DNA from: Symsagittifera roscoffensis
Lineage: Eukaryota; Xenacoelomorpha; Acoela; Convolutidae
DNA length: 64,000 bases
Reading direction: 5' to 3'
Assembly (NCBI RefSeq): GCF_963678635.1
Contig: NC_087067.1
Coordinates: forward strand, 9,409,716-9,473,715
Every line of letters begins with the position of its first letter. Positions within the stretch are counted from its first letter, which is position 1. This document shows positions 39,543 through 52,019 of this stretch, one piece after another. A program made the translations under genes and the position numbers. The notes under the pieces were generated by a model. The model was not told the DNA's origin, searched no databases, and saw nothing but the letters and a program-made list of their open reading frames with translations.

Positions 39543-41200
39543 ATGTCGACATTGTCTTTTTCTACATGGCATGCAAGGTTTTCACAAGAAAATTGTGAAA
39601 CATTGAAGAAAACTACAAAACAAGCCGTAAAAAGTATGGTTATTTCAGGTTCATTGGCAACCGATAAATGTACTACGTGTTCCAAATGTAAAATATCTAC
39701 GTCTGACAGATCTAAAAACACTCAAATATGGACAACGCGAAATTTTGAACTAGTTCACAGTGACGTTTGAGCACTTTTTTGTATTCTATATGATTTTCTG
39801 AAAAAAAACTATCGCTCTCATAATGTGACATTTCAAGAAGAACAATTCGCAGGTCTCGATAACGGATCAAGGCCTGCTGTTATTTTAATTTTCCGGGCAA
39901 CGACCCATTGGCGGCTGTCAGAGATTTACTGGGGATCAATAATGCACAAACAGCGCAAGTGATGGAGAAAACCCTACTCCTTTGGGACTTGACATTTCTC
40001 AACTAAAAGGACTGGTCGGATTATTCGAAGACCAGCATGGCACTATAACTACAATTTGTCAACAATGAAAACTGTACTTTTGCAAAGGCTGTATTCCACT
40101 CAATTAAGAGAAAACAATTTGTCAGCTGATTTGAAAAGTGGCAAGCTGCAAGGCAAAATGAATTCAATAGTCTTGTAGAAATTTAAACATGAGATCTTGT
40201 GCCTTTACCTCCTGGAAAACCATTAACAAAAGACAAATGGGTTTTTCGTATAAAGCGTAAAAGCGATATGTCAAGTGAATAATATTAGGCAGGGATTTGT
40301 GGCTCAGGGATTTCATGTGGCCCAGGGATTTAGTCAAAATTATACTGATACTCTTTCACGTACAAATAGTATGACAGTTATTTACTCTTCAATTGCCATT
40401 GCCGCACAAGATGGTTGAAAAATGCGACCATTTGATGTCTAAATAGCTTTTTGGAATTATACTTTAGAGGATCCAATTTTCATTGAGCAACCTCGTGTTT
40501 TGGCGTCAGTTGAACATGTTGTATGCAAGCTCAAAAAAATATTTACGGTTATAAACAATCGAGTCGAGCTTGGAATCAGTTGTTAACAAAAATGTGATAG
40601 GAAATTGGATACTTGAGAAGCTCTGTAGACAACTGTTTATCTTCACTTCCTAAGAAAATGAGTTTTATTGCTGTGTACATTGATCAATTGCTAATTTTTG
40701 ATATTGACAAAATTACAGTAGTTGAGCCGCTTGCCAATCTTGTCAGCGAATTCGCATTGAAGACAAGGGCGTTCCCAAATGGTTCTTGGAAACAAATTTT
40801 GCGTTGGTGAAAAAAGTTTAATATTTTCTAAAGAAAGATGCAAAATGATGATAAAAGTGTAAGTGATTGTTTCATTTTTTAGCAGCTAGTGGGGGCTTTA
40901 TTGTAATTTGCCGTAACAACTAGGCTGGATATTGCTGTAAGCTTTCTCTCAAGCGTGCAAAAGTCCAACAGTGCAAGATTTTATTGCAGGCACGAATTTT
41001 TCCCTTACTTATTTACGACTTGATAATGGGCTAGTTAGTTTTGCACACAGTGATGCCGATTGGGCAGGTGACGTAAAAATCACAAAATTTGGTTTTGCCG
41101 TTGTTATTAAGTCAATTGAGTCAGACGTGCCGGCATTTTGGCGAACTGCTAATCAACGTTCGGTATCATTAGCTACAAAAAAATCTGAGTAATTGGCTCT
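39543..41200 (+). pseudogene. pol: Ty1/copia pol relic
   Basis: Three pieces in copia order. At 39543-39770 is the pre-integrase zinc region with WHARFSQ, a CTTCSKC Cys pair and FELVHSDV. At about 40190-40520 is the start of copia RT (LPPGKPLTKDKWVFRIKRKSD, then VAQGFSQNYTDTLS and DPIFIEQP). At 40971-41192 is the RNase H region with FAHSDADWAGD and VSLATKKSE. The integrase core and much of RT are missing or scrambled, and there are several stops. This family is unrelated to elements A, B and C. Confidence 0.82.
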
Positions 41201-41720
41201 ATCTACCTTGGCTCAGATTTTGTTCCTGAAACTATTTGAGAGTGTTAACTATAAAACAACTCTCCCTATTTTGTTTAATGACAACCAAACACCGAGACCT
41301 AATTTTATAGAACGACAGACCGACCGCAATGCAAATACATTTTTTCTTCCTTCTTTTCATTTTGATTATAATTTCTTATTTTCACAGCTGGATAAGAAGT
41401 ACACTATCATTAAAATAACTCGATATCATCGGTTTGTGCTAGCATTTTATCTAATAAACTATCATCTATTGCTGTGCATAAGTTGAACATACGTTCTATT
41501 GTATTGTCGTAACCTAATCAGATTCGAAGTCTCTTCATAGTTTTAACTGTAGAACATTATCGTGTTGTGTTAAAATAACTTTTTGTTAGACAGCAATACC
41601 ATTACAAGCAAATCAAGCGAGTGAGCAACGACTACCAATAAGTTAAAATGAGACTAGAAAGTCCAGGATATCTAAGTTGAGTGATAGCTATAAGTAAATT
41701 TTAACAAAAAGGAAAGGAAT
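41201..41720. other. Spacer after the copia relic
   Basis: It may contain the end of the copia RNase H (FNDNQTPRPN near 41270) and degraded untranslated sequence. No LTR identified. Confidence 0.35.
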
Positions 41721-44680
41721 ACAAGGATCGGCCCTATCGTGGCAAGAACGCAGGAGGCTCGCAAGAAAAAGGAGAAGAAAATTTCAACAGAAATAGTCGA
41801 CACGAGGAGTCAGATTGTCTCGGAAGACAAACGATTACACTGAAAGTAGACATACACGGGAGTCCCGATCACGACGAAGATCCACTGAGAGAGATACACT
41901 GACAGAGTTGAAGGTGGAGTAGGAAAGATCTTTGAGACAAAGAGAAACGGCGCGAGTTCCAACTAGCACCAAACTGCCTGTCACATAAGTGGTGACGCCA
42001 CCACTGGTGACGCCATTGGTCGAAGATGGGGTGTCAGTGGAAGAAGCCATGAGTAAATCATGGATAACAAGGGTGAGCAACAAGGACAACTTCCAACAGA
42101 ATGAATGAACTAGAGAGAGCGGTTCACATCGAACGTGAAGGCTTGCGAGTGGAGCTACATCGCAACAAACAGGAGGCCAGTCATAGTGAGAAGCGCTTGC
42201 AAGAGCTGACGGACGATTATTTTGCCAGAAATTTGTCAGGATTGACACGATAGGCCAAACAAAAGGAGCAAGGGTTAAGAGACGGCATGGAGCAAGTTCG
42301 GAGTCAACAAGAGCCCACTCTTGAAACTTTCGATACAAGGATAAATTCAATGATGGACAGGCGTACTCAAACTATAAGGATAGACTAGATGGTCTCATGG
42401 AAACTGGAAATGGATCAAGAAATAGAGGAGCAAACTCGAGAGATGAGAGCAGGGAGCCAAGATTAAACGTCAAGGAACCCTCAAAAGGAGGAAGAGCAAA
42501 TGGATCCACTAGAGGAAGGAGTAATCCAACAAATAACGCCAGTGGGAGTCCCATTCTAAAAATCCACTAAGCAGCCACATAGGAGGATCAACTGGCAGCA
42601 TGCCTGCCCTGAAAAATCCACGGGGGACACGCACAGGACGGAAAAAGTGAATGGGACCGATCGATCCTCAGGATGAAACCACTCGATTCAGGCAAGAGCC
42701 CAACAAAGCTATTCACACAGAAGGGATGCTCCTGAGCCTCAAATGGCTCTTTATCGGGTGATGAGATGGTGTCTACTCGGGACTCAACGGCATTAGCGAC
42801 CGTCTTCCAACCTCTGAACAGATCCCTGGAGACGTTCATGACGAAGTTATTTAGAACCAATAACTTATTTAGCTCACGAGCAACTTGAAAAACAGCCCTG
42901 AGTTGCGTGATGGCTAAGACGCAATATCAACAGTATACTGCAGAGAAGATCTATGAGATACCGTTGATTCATTTTGGGTCTACAGTGCAAGTGCATTAAG
43001 CGATAAGGCTCTATGAGAAGAGACCATAGACAAGTTCATGGATATATTGGAAACGCCTAGTTGTTCGCGTAGCCAACCGGACGAGTCAAACAGTATCATG
43101 AACAAAGCGGTAGCGAAGGTTTGAAAAACTACGAGTTCAGGACCAAGTTAGTGACTCATTAGGCCCCTTCCTCAACCGATGCACATACCCGGACAAGTTG
43201 CGACTCAAATCCAAGAAATACTTGTTGCTGAAGCCGCCAATGAGATCTATTATTACAAAACCAAAAAAGGCAAATTAAATACCGTATATGCAAACCAAGG
43301 TAACAACTGATACAAACCTAGAGACGCAATGGACAAGATACGCTCTTGTGCAAAATGCAGTTCAAGGAACTAAAATGTATCGGCAAGTCCGACATATAAA
43401 CAGGGTATGAATGCAATCAAGTTTTGCCTCGAAGAAGAAGATGCGCCAAAAATCAATCAAGATGACTTTAATAGAGGGTTAATCTCAAAATCCGTCCCCA
43501 GATGCTTACTTTGTATACTGGAAGGTCGATTTCAATCGAATTGCCCACAACTTTGGAGGCCGTGGCTGTCATAAATTTTCGAAGGCATAAGGAGGCTTTG
43601 TCAGGTGTTGAAACTAGCAAGGCACGTCTGATGAGTGAAGCGAAAGCTCGGAGGAAAGAGAAGCCGAGAGAGGCCGTAGTAGAGAACTCAATTAGAACGG
43701 AACCCGAGAACGCGGCTCAGGATTTTAGAATCGACTAGAAAATAGCTGCAAGCGATGTCTTGCACAGGGTTCAACAGGAGGAAGCAACCAGAGAAATTGA
43801 ACAGAAAATCAAGCTTAAACTGGAGAACGTGAGGACTCGGGATCAACGCCTTTGAAGAATCAACAGTGGAAAAAACGAAGGCAACTAGTAGTTTGAGCAT
43901 AGAGTTAAATGTGATCTCTGTGTAGGAATTTGGAAGGGTGCCTCAGGGCAGCAAACAAAATTCAATAATATCGGTGGTGTTCACCATGATGCATCTGAAA
44001 ATTAATGTGGAGTATCTGAGACAAGCAGAGCCACACACTAAATCGATAGCTGAGCGAGCCTTGTTAATTAAAGGAGGCACTCGGACCATGAAAACAACGA
44101 CCGTTACGGGGGAATCTACTGACTCGATCAAGTAATGTTGAACGTTGATGGTATTAGCATTTACACTAAGACATACGGACGACAGATAACAGATAATGAC
44201 CAGATAGGGCAGTTTTTTTTGGGTCAAGAAGAGTTGAAGGTCCGCAGAATTGGTCACGACGCCATGATGGAACAAGATGCGGTACACATTGGATACAAAG
44301 CAGGTGTGGCTGCACATCTGCTGAATTTTGACGATAAGAGTGACAGGACTCCTAGACACAGGAGCGCTAATCAGTGTGATGCCGATAAAAACATGAAAGA
44401 GAGTGGGTTTCACCAGAGACGATCTAATACCCTTGAACCTGAGGCTGGCAGCCGCCAATCGCGGAGGCATCTATGTGGCAGGAAGAACTCCATTAATAAT
44501 TCTCCAGATGGGAGGAAGGAACCTTTGGATGAGTTTTCTTGTGGTGGAAAACCTGGATAATTCGGATCAAATCATCTTATGGCGTGACTGCGTCAGGATT
44601 TCCGACGTGGCGATTGATCTTAATAATGGAATGATAAGGATAAGAAACCCAAACAGGAGGGAACGACGAAGATGTTAAAC
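41721..44680 (+). pseudogene. gag-pol: Element D: decayed gag-protease relic of the A/B family
   Basis: Collinear with B gag-protease but full of stops. A coiled coil comes from about 42100 (ELERAVHIEREGLRVELHRNKQ). Around 43340-43540 is a zinc-knuckle region whose TYKQGMNA and GLISKSVPRCLLC match B's TYKQGMKS and GLIIKIRARCFFC; several Cys and His are lost. At 44135-44330 MLNVDGISIYTKT and ELKVRRIGHDAMMEQDAVHIG match the pre-protease region of B. At 44403-44660 NLWMSFLVVENLDNSDQIIL matches the post-active-site protease segment. No RT follows. It shows that the family has older copies here. Confidence 0.78.
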
Positions 44681-45346
44681 GACCAATAAATAGGATAACA
44701 ACGGACGAAAACAAGATAGCCGATGATCTCATCAATAGATCCGTTCCCTCGATCCTAGTGTAAAAGATCCTACACTACTACAGTCTAGCGTTGTAAACCT
44801 TGTTTTTGTGACATGTCGTTCAGAGCGCTCAACTTCTACAGAAAGAACAAAACTTAGGTCAGTCAGCCTAATGCTAAAAAATCTGAATATTTTTTTCTAA
44901 ATCCGCTGAAGCTATAGAAGCACAAGAAAATGGGCTGCATTCAGTGACGCCAGACGTGGCAATATGGTAGCCTCAAAACAAGTCATGGGCCAAATTTTTT
45001 TGACGGAAGAGTAAACCGCGCTTGTCTTGATGTGGCTGCTTAGCAGTTTATAAACTAACTGTGATTATATAATTTTTTTTGTGATATGGTACTGTGATGA
45101 TAAGATTTTGATCTGCTTATAATTTAAGTAGTTTTTTTTGAAGTATGTTTTAGCGAACGGCCATCAACGGGTAGAAAAATTCATTCCAATGGCCCGCTTA
45201 CGGGCCGAGTATTCGATCGCGATCCGGGCCAGGCCTGGGCCGCAAAATGTTGACCTATTGCCATGTCTTAGTGAGGCTCAAAAAACTTTACAAAATTCAA
45301 CTGCATTTTGAGAGCTATATCCAAAAAACGACAGCGACGACAGAAA
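44681..45346. other. Spacer with a GC-rich inverted repeat
   Basis: AT-rich apart from 45190-45243. There, GGCCCG-CTTA-CGGGCC (45191-45206) is a perfect 6-bp-stem inverted repeat, followed by CGATCGCGATC and GGGCCAGGCCTGGGCC. No gene seen. Confidence 0.5.
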
Positions 45347-47375
45347 TGTGGACTGGGAGAGAATAGGTCGAAAGGGGGGTTGGGAAAATGCTGGTGGGCT
45401 GGGTTCGGAGTTTGCAAATTCGTCTGGGGTTTCGATGTCTGAGTTATTAAATTGGGAAATTGTATTAAAAACGGTGATGTCTGAATTAGTGTCAGAATCC
45501 ATGCCGGATGATGCGTTAACATGGGGCGATTCAGGTGGTGGGAAAGCAAAAAGTGGTATGATGGGAATTGGGTTTTGGAGGTTGGCTGGGTGGGAAAAGG
45601 AACGGTGAAGGGATCCAACTTGTCGGCTCATCGTGGGCTAAAAAAATGATTGTTCTGAGAGTGAGAATTTGTGGTATGTGGTTGTTCGATTACTTGTTCA
45701 TATGTATCGTCATTTTGAGGTTGTTGTGTTACAATGTGTTAAATTGGGCTTTGCAAATGATTTGATCTTGAATTAGTGATGTTGACTAGTGCTAAGTTTC
45801 TGAAATTCCGTGGTACTAGTGATAGTGGATGGTTTTGATTTAAACTTGGTAGTTGTGGTGCTGTAGGTAAAGTATTTGTGTTATTGTGTGATTCGTCATA
45901 TGTGTTTGGTGTAGCTGATAATTTTGTATTGTTTTCTTTTATTTGTGCATCTAAAAGTATTTTATTTATAGATGTGGAAAATATTCCAAAAAAACCTGCA
46001 AAAAGTATGCGCGCTACGCTCGCTTGTCTATTGACTTGTGTGTGGATTGCGCATGTGTTATAAATGCCTTTTAACAAAGAAACTATAAAACCAATAAAAT
46101 TAAACATATGTGATATATCTTGTGGTCGATATTTTTTGCCGTTTAGATGAACATAATTTTTTATGAGATTTAAAATATCCGCTGTAACCTTGTGCGTAAA
46201 TGTCTGAAAATCCTGCTGTTTCTGCAAGTTTTCGTAAGTTTTGATCTATTGATTGTTGTTGTATAGTGTCCATCTTTGTAAGTAGTTCCTGAAATTGTTG
46301 TGTACGTATGTGGGGTTGTATGTCGGATATAGAATACAACATGTAAATCGACATTTGGGTTTCGGGCTATAGCTCTAATGCTTTCGGGTGAAAACTTTTT
46401 TGGTGGTGGCATAAATGTTGGATATGGTGTAAGTAGATAGTATTTATCTTCATCGGGATATAATTGTACAACGTTGGGGCTATTTTTTGATCCACATGGT
46501 ACTGCTGTATCCCAAAAATATGTTCGTCCTGAGAATGCATCAAAAAAATATACTTTATTTTTGTAGAATATTGGGATTCTTTTGTAACATCGTTTATATT
46601 CAAAAACGTATAAAGGTGATACTTTTTTTGATACAAGTGTAATACCAACAGATGTTTCATTCATAATCAATGAATATTGGTCTATTTCCGGATAATAGAT
46701 ATCCTGCATATGGTATTTTTAGAACTGCTAGTGCTAGTGACTGTAGAAATTGTGTTCTTTCAATTTCACATAATTGTTGTAGTGTTTCTAATTCTGAAAG
46801 TGACATTTTTTGAAAAGTTCTGCTTATTGTGTAGTCTAGTTTCATATCTAAATGATATCATATTGAATTGCGCCAAAATATGTGCTGTTCATAAGTGATA
46901 TTTCTTGTAATCGTGTACTTTCTGAGTCTTGTGGTTTTAATTTTCCACCGATTTGTCCTATGTTTTTCTGACAATTTACTGAAACGTAAGGATTTCCGTC
47001 GGTAAGTGAGTGAAATGTGGCCATCGGGTCTACAATTAAATGTCTTGTATTCAAGTCGAAACCATTTTCGTATTCAACAAGAGTTTCTGAATACTGTGTT
47101 TTATAAATTGGCTAGTTGTATTTACATGCAAGTTCTAATTCTGGGTATATTTGAAATCGTGTTAGTTTATTTTCTATATTGCGGATGTTTCTAAATTTAT
47201 GGTTCATAGATCTAAATTGGTCGGGATTTACATTTTCATTGGGTGATATTTGGCTTAAAGAAGGTGTTGAGTGAAGGAAAAGTGTTTCGGGTAATGTAGA
47301 TAGTGTTGTATCGAATGAAACGTCAACTGGGTTGTTTACTAAGCTTGGTTCACCGTGAGGGTATTTCTTTGTCAC
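45347..47375 (-). pseudogene. env: Element C envelope glycoprotein, broken copy 2
   Basis: Open pieces at 47375-47112, 47054-46848, 46845-46657, 46709-46170, 46227-45739 and 45631-45347 together follow the order of copy 1 (61387-57368). A central part contains LCEIERTQFLQSLALAVL and CYKRIPIFYKNK. A hydrophobic, probably membrane-spanning stretch lies near 46110-45990, and a Pro/Ser/Asn-rich tail follows. The pattern resembles class III (gB-like) glycoproteins of chuviruses and of retroelements that captured such genes; that comparison is from memory. Breaks: several frame changes, loss of about 1.3 kb relative to copy 1 at 47225, and truncation at 45347. It cannot make a protein. Confidence 0.55.
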
Positions 47376-48550
47376 CCAATATGGAGGGCGCTCTGTGGTT
47401 GTGGGGTTATTAAAAAGATTTTCTCTAATTTGTTCTGATGTAGGGGTTGAACCTAAGTATCTGATGGAATATTTGAATATTTAAAAATGTGAGAAAAATT
47501 ACAAATAGTAGAAAGACATCTGTTCTACTAAATAGATTACGAAACGTTTAAATAGTTATGAAATTATCGTACCTAAGGAGGCTTTCTTTGATATTAGTTT
47601 AAAATAATGTAAAAAATTTTAGAAGATTTGAAAGGTTTATTAAAAGTTTGAAAAATATTTGTTTGAATTTACTGACCGTTGTTGAGAGAAGCATTTAAGA
47701 AGTGATTTGATTTGTCGAATCTTTTTTAACTTTTTGAGGCTATTTTCGAGTGTGGTCGGATTATTTATTGATTTTTGACAAGTGGGTTGGATTTTGTCAA
47801 GTGTTGTTGAGGGGTTATTTTGAGATGTCGGGGAGATCTTCGTAGATTTATTTTTATTTATTTATTAATTGGCGGTATCCAAGAAATATTCGTACTTTAG
47901 GCTATATGATCATGTGCTTTTTGTTCTTTAGGCTAATTTAATAATTTTTCTTGAGGGGGTTTATGAGTACTAAGTGGGGAAAATATTGTTGAGCTTTGTA
48001 CTGCTTGATAAGGGAGGGTTGTAATATTGAGATTATATTTATTTTAGTTGTCATTTTGTAACTGTTTTCTAATTTTTGACCTAGAGGTCTTGAAGTAATA
48101 GTTATAGATAAGCTTAGAGGTGAATATGTGTCGGCTAATAAAGTCGTATTGCTATTAATAAAGTGTCTTATTCGGGATGATTTTTTATTGGCTGATTTTG
48201 AACTAGATCTGGTCGATTGTTTTTCAGCATGTTATATTGAAAATATGGATCGTTCAAATTAAATAAAAGAAGATGATGAAAAGGAAAATGAAAGTTATTT
48301 TTTAAATTTAACTTTCTTCAGTATTTTAGATTGTGGAATGAAGGTTTTATAATTTTTTCTTGGTTGACTTCTGAGTCGTGATAATTCTCTGTTCAGATTT
48401 TTTGTTTTTTGATCTTGTGGTAAAATTTTTTCTGTCATTTTCCTATTTTTTCTTTCTTATTGAGATATTTGTGTTTTTTGTTTAAGAGATGTTTGGTTAA
48501 TATTTTCTTTTTCTTGATCTAATTTTGAGCTTGTTTGTTCATCGGTGTGG
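47376..48550 (-). other. AT-rich, largely non-coding spacer between pol and env of element C
   Basis: Short degraded frames only. It may include the 5' part of env and untranslated sequence. Nothing else recognised. Confidence 0.35.
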
Positions 48551-49250
48551 TGATTCAATTTAGTTTCTGAATTGTTTTGAACAATTTTTAAACCTGTGAA
48601 AGATTATAATTGTGTTAATTCACAGAGTGCTTTTTCTTTTGGGTAATAGGGTAATAGGTTATTTCGGTGTTGAATAATTTCTTTTTTATTTGTGTCTATC
48701 AATTTGTATGTGACATCAGTGGGAGAAAAAAATTATCAATTTCTAGTTTTGATAAGGGAATTGTATCAAGTGGATCATGAAGATTAAAAACTTAATTTAT
48801 CGTGTATTTTGAATCATTTGGTAACGATCCTGATAGATTTATGATATCAGTTAGATTTTCCTTTTCTATTAAGGGAATGGGCCCTTTTTATGTGGTTGTT
48901 GTTTAAGTCGTTTTTGTTGAGTATTTTTTTTGATCCAATGTGAACATAGAGTTAGTTTAAGTATAGATGTGCTAAATAAATCAACTTCATAATGGTTGTT
49001 TTGACAATCTAAATAGAGTGGAAAATGTTGTAATCTGTGGAAAATGTTGACAATCTAAATAGAGTGGAAAATGTAGATTGTTTATTTGTGACTGATCTAT
49101 GTCAGTTTTTATTGCATATTTACATTCTAATTGTGGTGAAGTTTCATCTTTGGCGAGATAAAATTTTATATTTTGTGGTATTTCAACTATTGTTTTTCTT
49201 GTTAATAGTTCAGGTGGTGTATTTCTACTACGAATATCAGGTAGTGCAAG
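48551..49250 (-). pseudogene. pol: Element C pol C-terminus with deleted integrase core
   Basis: Minus-strand frames read TPPELLTRKTIVEIPQNIKF and TDIDQSQINN (linker after RNase H), then KGPIPLIEKENLTDIINLSG. Then, directly after FFSPTD, comes VTYKLIDTNKKEIIQHRNN, typical of the end of Ty3/Gypsy integrases. Neither the HHCC zinc domain nor the D,D35E core lies between, so an internal deletion removed them. A 30-base direct repeat (about 49009 and 49041) also sits in the linker. Confidence 0.6.
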
Positions 49251-49256
49251 GTTTTT

Positions 49257-49535
49257 TCATGCTGTCCATACTATGTGTAAATTCGGAAATTTCATTAGGA
49301 TTAGTTGAAATCTATAAACTCTATGGTTTGGATTTGATTTTTGCGTAAAAAGAAATATGATAGGTTTATGGTCTGTAAACAAAGCTGTTGGATGTTTTGA
49401 TCCAAGTATCAAAATTTCATATTCTGTTAAGGTGTGTATGATAGCTGTGCACTCTCTCAAGGGTAGAGAGTCGTAGTTCAGCTTGTGTAAACAGGCGAGA
49501 GTTTGCTCAAATAAGATTCGTTTTATTTGTTCCAT
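49257..49535 (-). pseudogene. pol: Element C RNase H fragment
   Basis: Residues LTEYEILILGSKHPTALFTDHKPIIFL and RVYRFQLILMKFPNLHIVWT are the C-terminal half of a Ty3/Gypsy RNase H, including the conserved TDHKP. The N-terminal half (about 49540-49950) is present in other frames. Follows RT in the expected order. Confidence 0.75.
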
Positions 49536-49976
49536 TGTGGGATTGTATTAATGCTGCTCCGATGCCAAAACTTGATGCATCGCACATTGCATATAATGGT
49601 TGATTTGGATTGAGGATTGTGTTTGAAATTTGTTCAGTGAGAAGTTTTTTGATTTAGTCAAATCGTGTTTGATGTTCTGTTGTCCATTCAAAATTATTTT
49701 GTTGTCTAAGAGTATTATAGAATGGCCTTAAGTAAAATTGCATTTTATAGACGTATTTACTTAAGAAAATTAACATTCCAAGAAATTTTTGTATTTTCTT
49801 TTCATTTGTTGGTGGTTGAAGTTTTTGAATTGCATCAATTCGTGATTTCAGTGGAGTTATAGTGTCTTTTTCTATGATGTGTCCAAGAAATTTTACGCGT
49901 GTTAAGAAAAATTATGATTTATCTGGGGCTGCTTTCATGTTTTCGTTCTGTAGAATTTGATGATATTTTTCTAGAA

Positions 49977-50534
49977 CTATGAACATTTCATCTTTTGTTT
50001 TTGATTGCGTAAAATATCGTCTAAATATGTGACTGCATTTTTACTAAGTATGAGTGGTCTAAAAATTTTACTAATAAAGGCTGAGAAAGCTGCTGGTATT
50101 ATGGATATACCATAGAATAATCTAATAAACTCGTATTGTTGATTTCCAATAATGAATTGTGTTAGTCGTCGTGATTGTTTGTCTGGTGGTTTTTGGTTAT
50201 CTGCACTATTCATGTCTGCGGTAGTGAAATATTTACCGTTTATTTTTGTTGAAACTACTTGGATTGGTTCTATTGGCCAATTACCTTTGGATTCATCAAT
50301 TAGTGAATTGAGATATCTAGCATCTAGAACTATTTTTAATGATTCTCCTTTGGCGACTTTGGCGAGGATAAAAACAGGGTTAATAAGGGTGTTTCCTTTT
50401 GGTTTTTTTTCTTTATTTACTGGGGATATAATTTCGTATTGTTCTAGAATGTCAAGTAGTCTATTGACTTTGTCATGTAAATGAATTGGTACCTTACTTG
50501 CTCTTTGTTTTTTGAAAACTGCGTCAGGTTTCAA
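49977..50534 (-). pseudogene. pol: Element C reverse transcriptase
   Basis: The RT palm contains LKIVLDARYLN, FTTADMNSA (motif A Asp), SRRLTQFIIGNQQYEFIRLFYGIS (motif B region), and YLDD near 50020-50009 (motif C, as YLDDI). The fragment starts near PIHLHDKVNRLLDILEQY, the usual RT entry. The frame is lost at the end before the thumb. Confidence 0.82.
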
Positions 50535-50743
50535 GGGTGAATGTAGTGGTCAATTTATTTTTCCATCATCAAATTTAGATGTTGCATAAGCTTTTGGATA
50601 TTTTAAAGTAAATCGGCTAATTTTTCAAATTCATTCTGTGTTAATTGGGAGTGTTGAAAATTGAACATTGTCAAGAAATTTCGTTGTTGTTCTGTATAGC
50701 GTGATATTTTGTATATTGGTTTAAAATAAGGTGTTTTTGTGAA

Positions 50744-51600
50744 TTAGTCTGTGTTTCTTTTTTCATTATCAATTATGTTATTTATTGATAGTTCTTCACC
50801 GAGGATTGTTGACTGACATATATCTAGTAGTTGTAGTATATTATTAACTCTGTATGCTACTTCTTTTGTGGGGGAAGTTGTTGCCTTAGTTTCGCAAAAT
50901 CCTAAGAGTCCTAAGGGTAAGGTGATTTTGTGTGGTGAATTGTTATACACGTGTAGAGAAATAAAATCGGAATTTGAGTTTTGCATGTAATTTATGGATG
51001 AAATTGTTACTCTAAAAAACATGTGAATTGGTCTAAATTCAAAATCTGACAAAAAGAGATGTTGTGTTTTTTGATTTTTGTCGTACTGGTGAACTTGTTT
51101 AACTGGAAACTCATAAATATAACCTGAAAGTGGTTTGAGATGTTTTCTTTCTTTATTATAGATGGGGTAAAACTTTGAAATGAATGGTGGTTTTTTGTTC
51201 ATTCTTTGGAAGAATGTTAAAGCGGTGTTTTGCATTTTTGTATATTTATCTTTTATATTAATTTTACTATCTAATTTATTAATAGTTGGTATATAATTTG
51301 TAATGAATGGAATTCCAATAAAATTGTGTTTTATATCTGTGATGTGGAATATCTGTTTAAATGGTTTATTGAGAAGTTTATTCTGTTCCATTGTTTTAGT
51401 GGGAACAAGGAAAAGTTGAATTTTTCCATAATTTGTTAGGGTCCAGGCTTGTGCTGTTGTTAGCCTAATTGTTCTTTTTATGGGTGTTTTTCTTAGGTGT
51501 AGGATTTTGATTTCATTCCAAGTTGGAATATCAATGATATTTGATTCTGCTCCAGAGTCTATAAAAAAATCTATTTAAAGGTCTGGTGGTTGAAAATCTT
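50744..51600 (-). pseudogene. pro: Element C protease and beta-rich linker
   Basis: At 51562-51546 the minus strand reads F-I-D-S-G-A, the aspartic protease active site, followed by ESNIIDIPTWNE. The downstream open frame (51391-50744) has strands and HVYNNSPHKITLPLGLLGFCE. This is the beta-rich segment that usually sits between protease and RT in Ty3/Gypsy elements. At least one stop separates the two parts. Confidence 0.65.
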
Positions 51601-52019
51601 TATATTTTGGACTTTCTAAAAGAAAGGGGATTGTCCAAATTTTTTCTTATGGGGGTTCTTTTGGTATATTCTGGTAAATGTGGTTTGTACTAAAACATGG
51701 TGTTTGTTCTTTTTCAGGTTGTTGTGATGTTGTTACTTCGTTTACTATTTGTTTTAATGGTATGTTATTAATTTTAGATCTTGTGTGATAAATTAAAAAG
51801 AATTCCAAATGATTTTCGTAATTTGTGAATGAAAAGGTTTTTTGTATTTAACAGATTCATAATCATTTTCAACTTCTATCATGTTGACTAAAAGTGTGTT
51901 TTCTATATCACTGTCACTCTCTAAGGATTAACAATTTATGTGATTTAATTGTAACTCAGTAGTGTCTGTGTTATCAATACCAGGGGGGTCTGAATTTGTT
52001 TCATCAGTTGTTTGTACTT

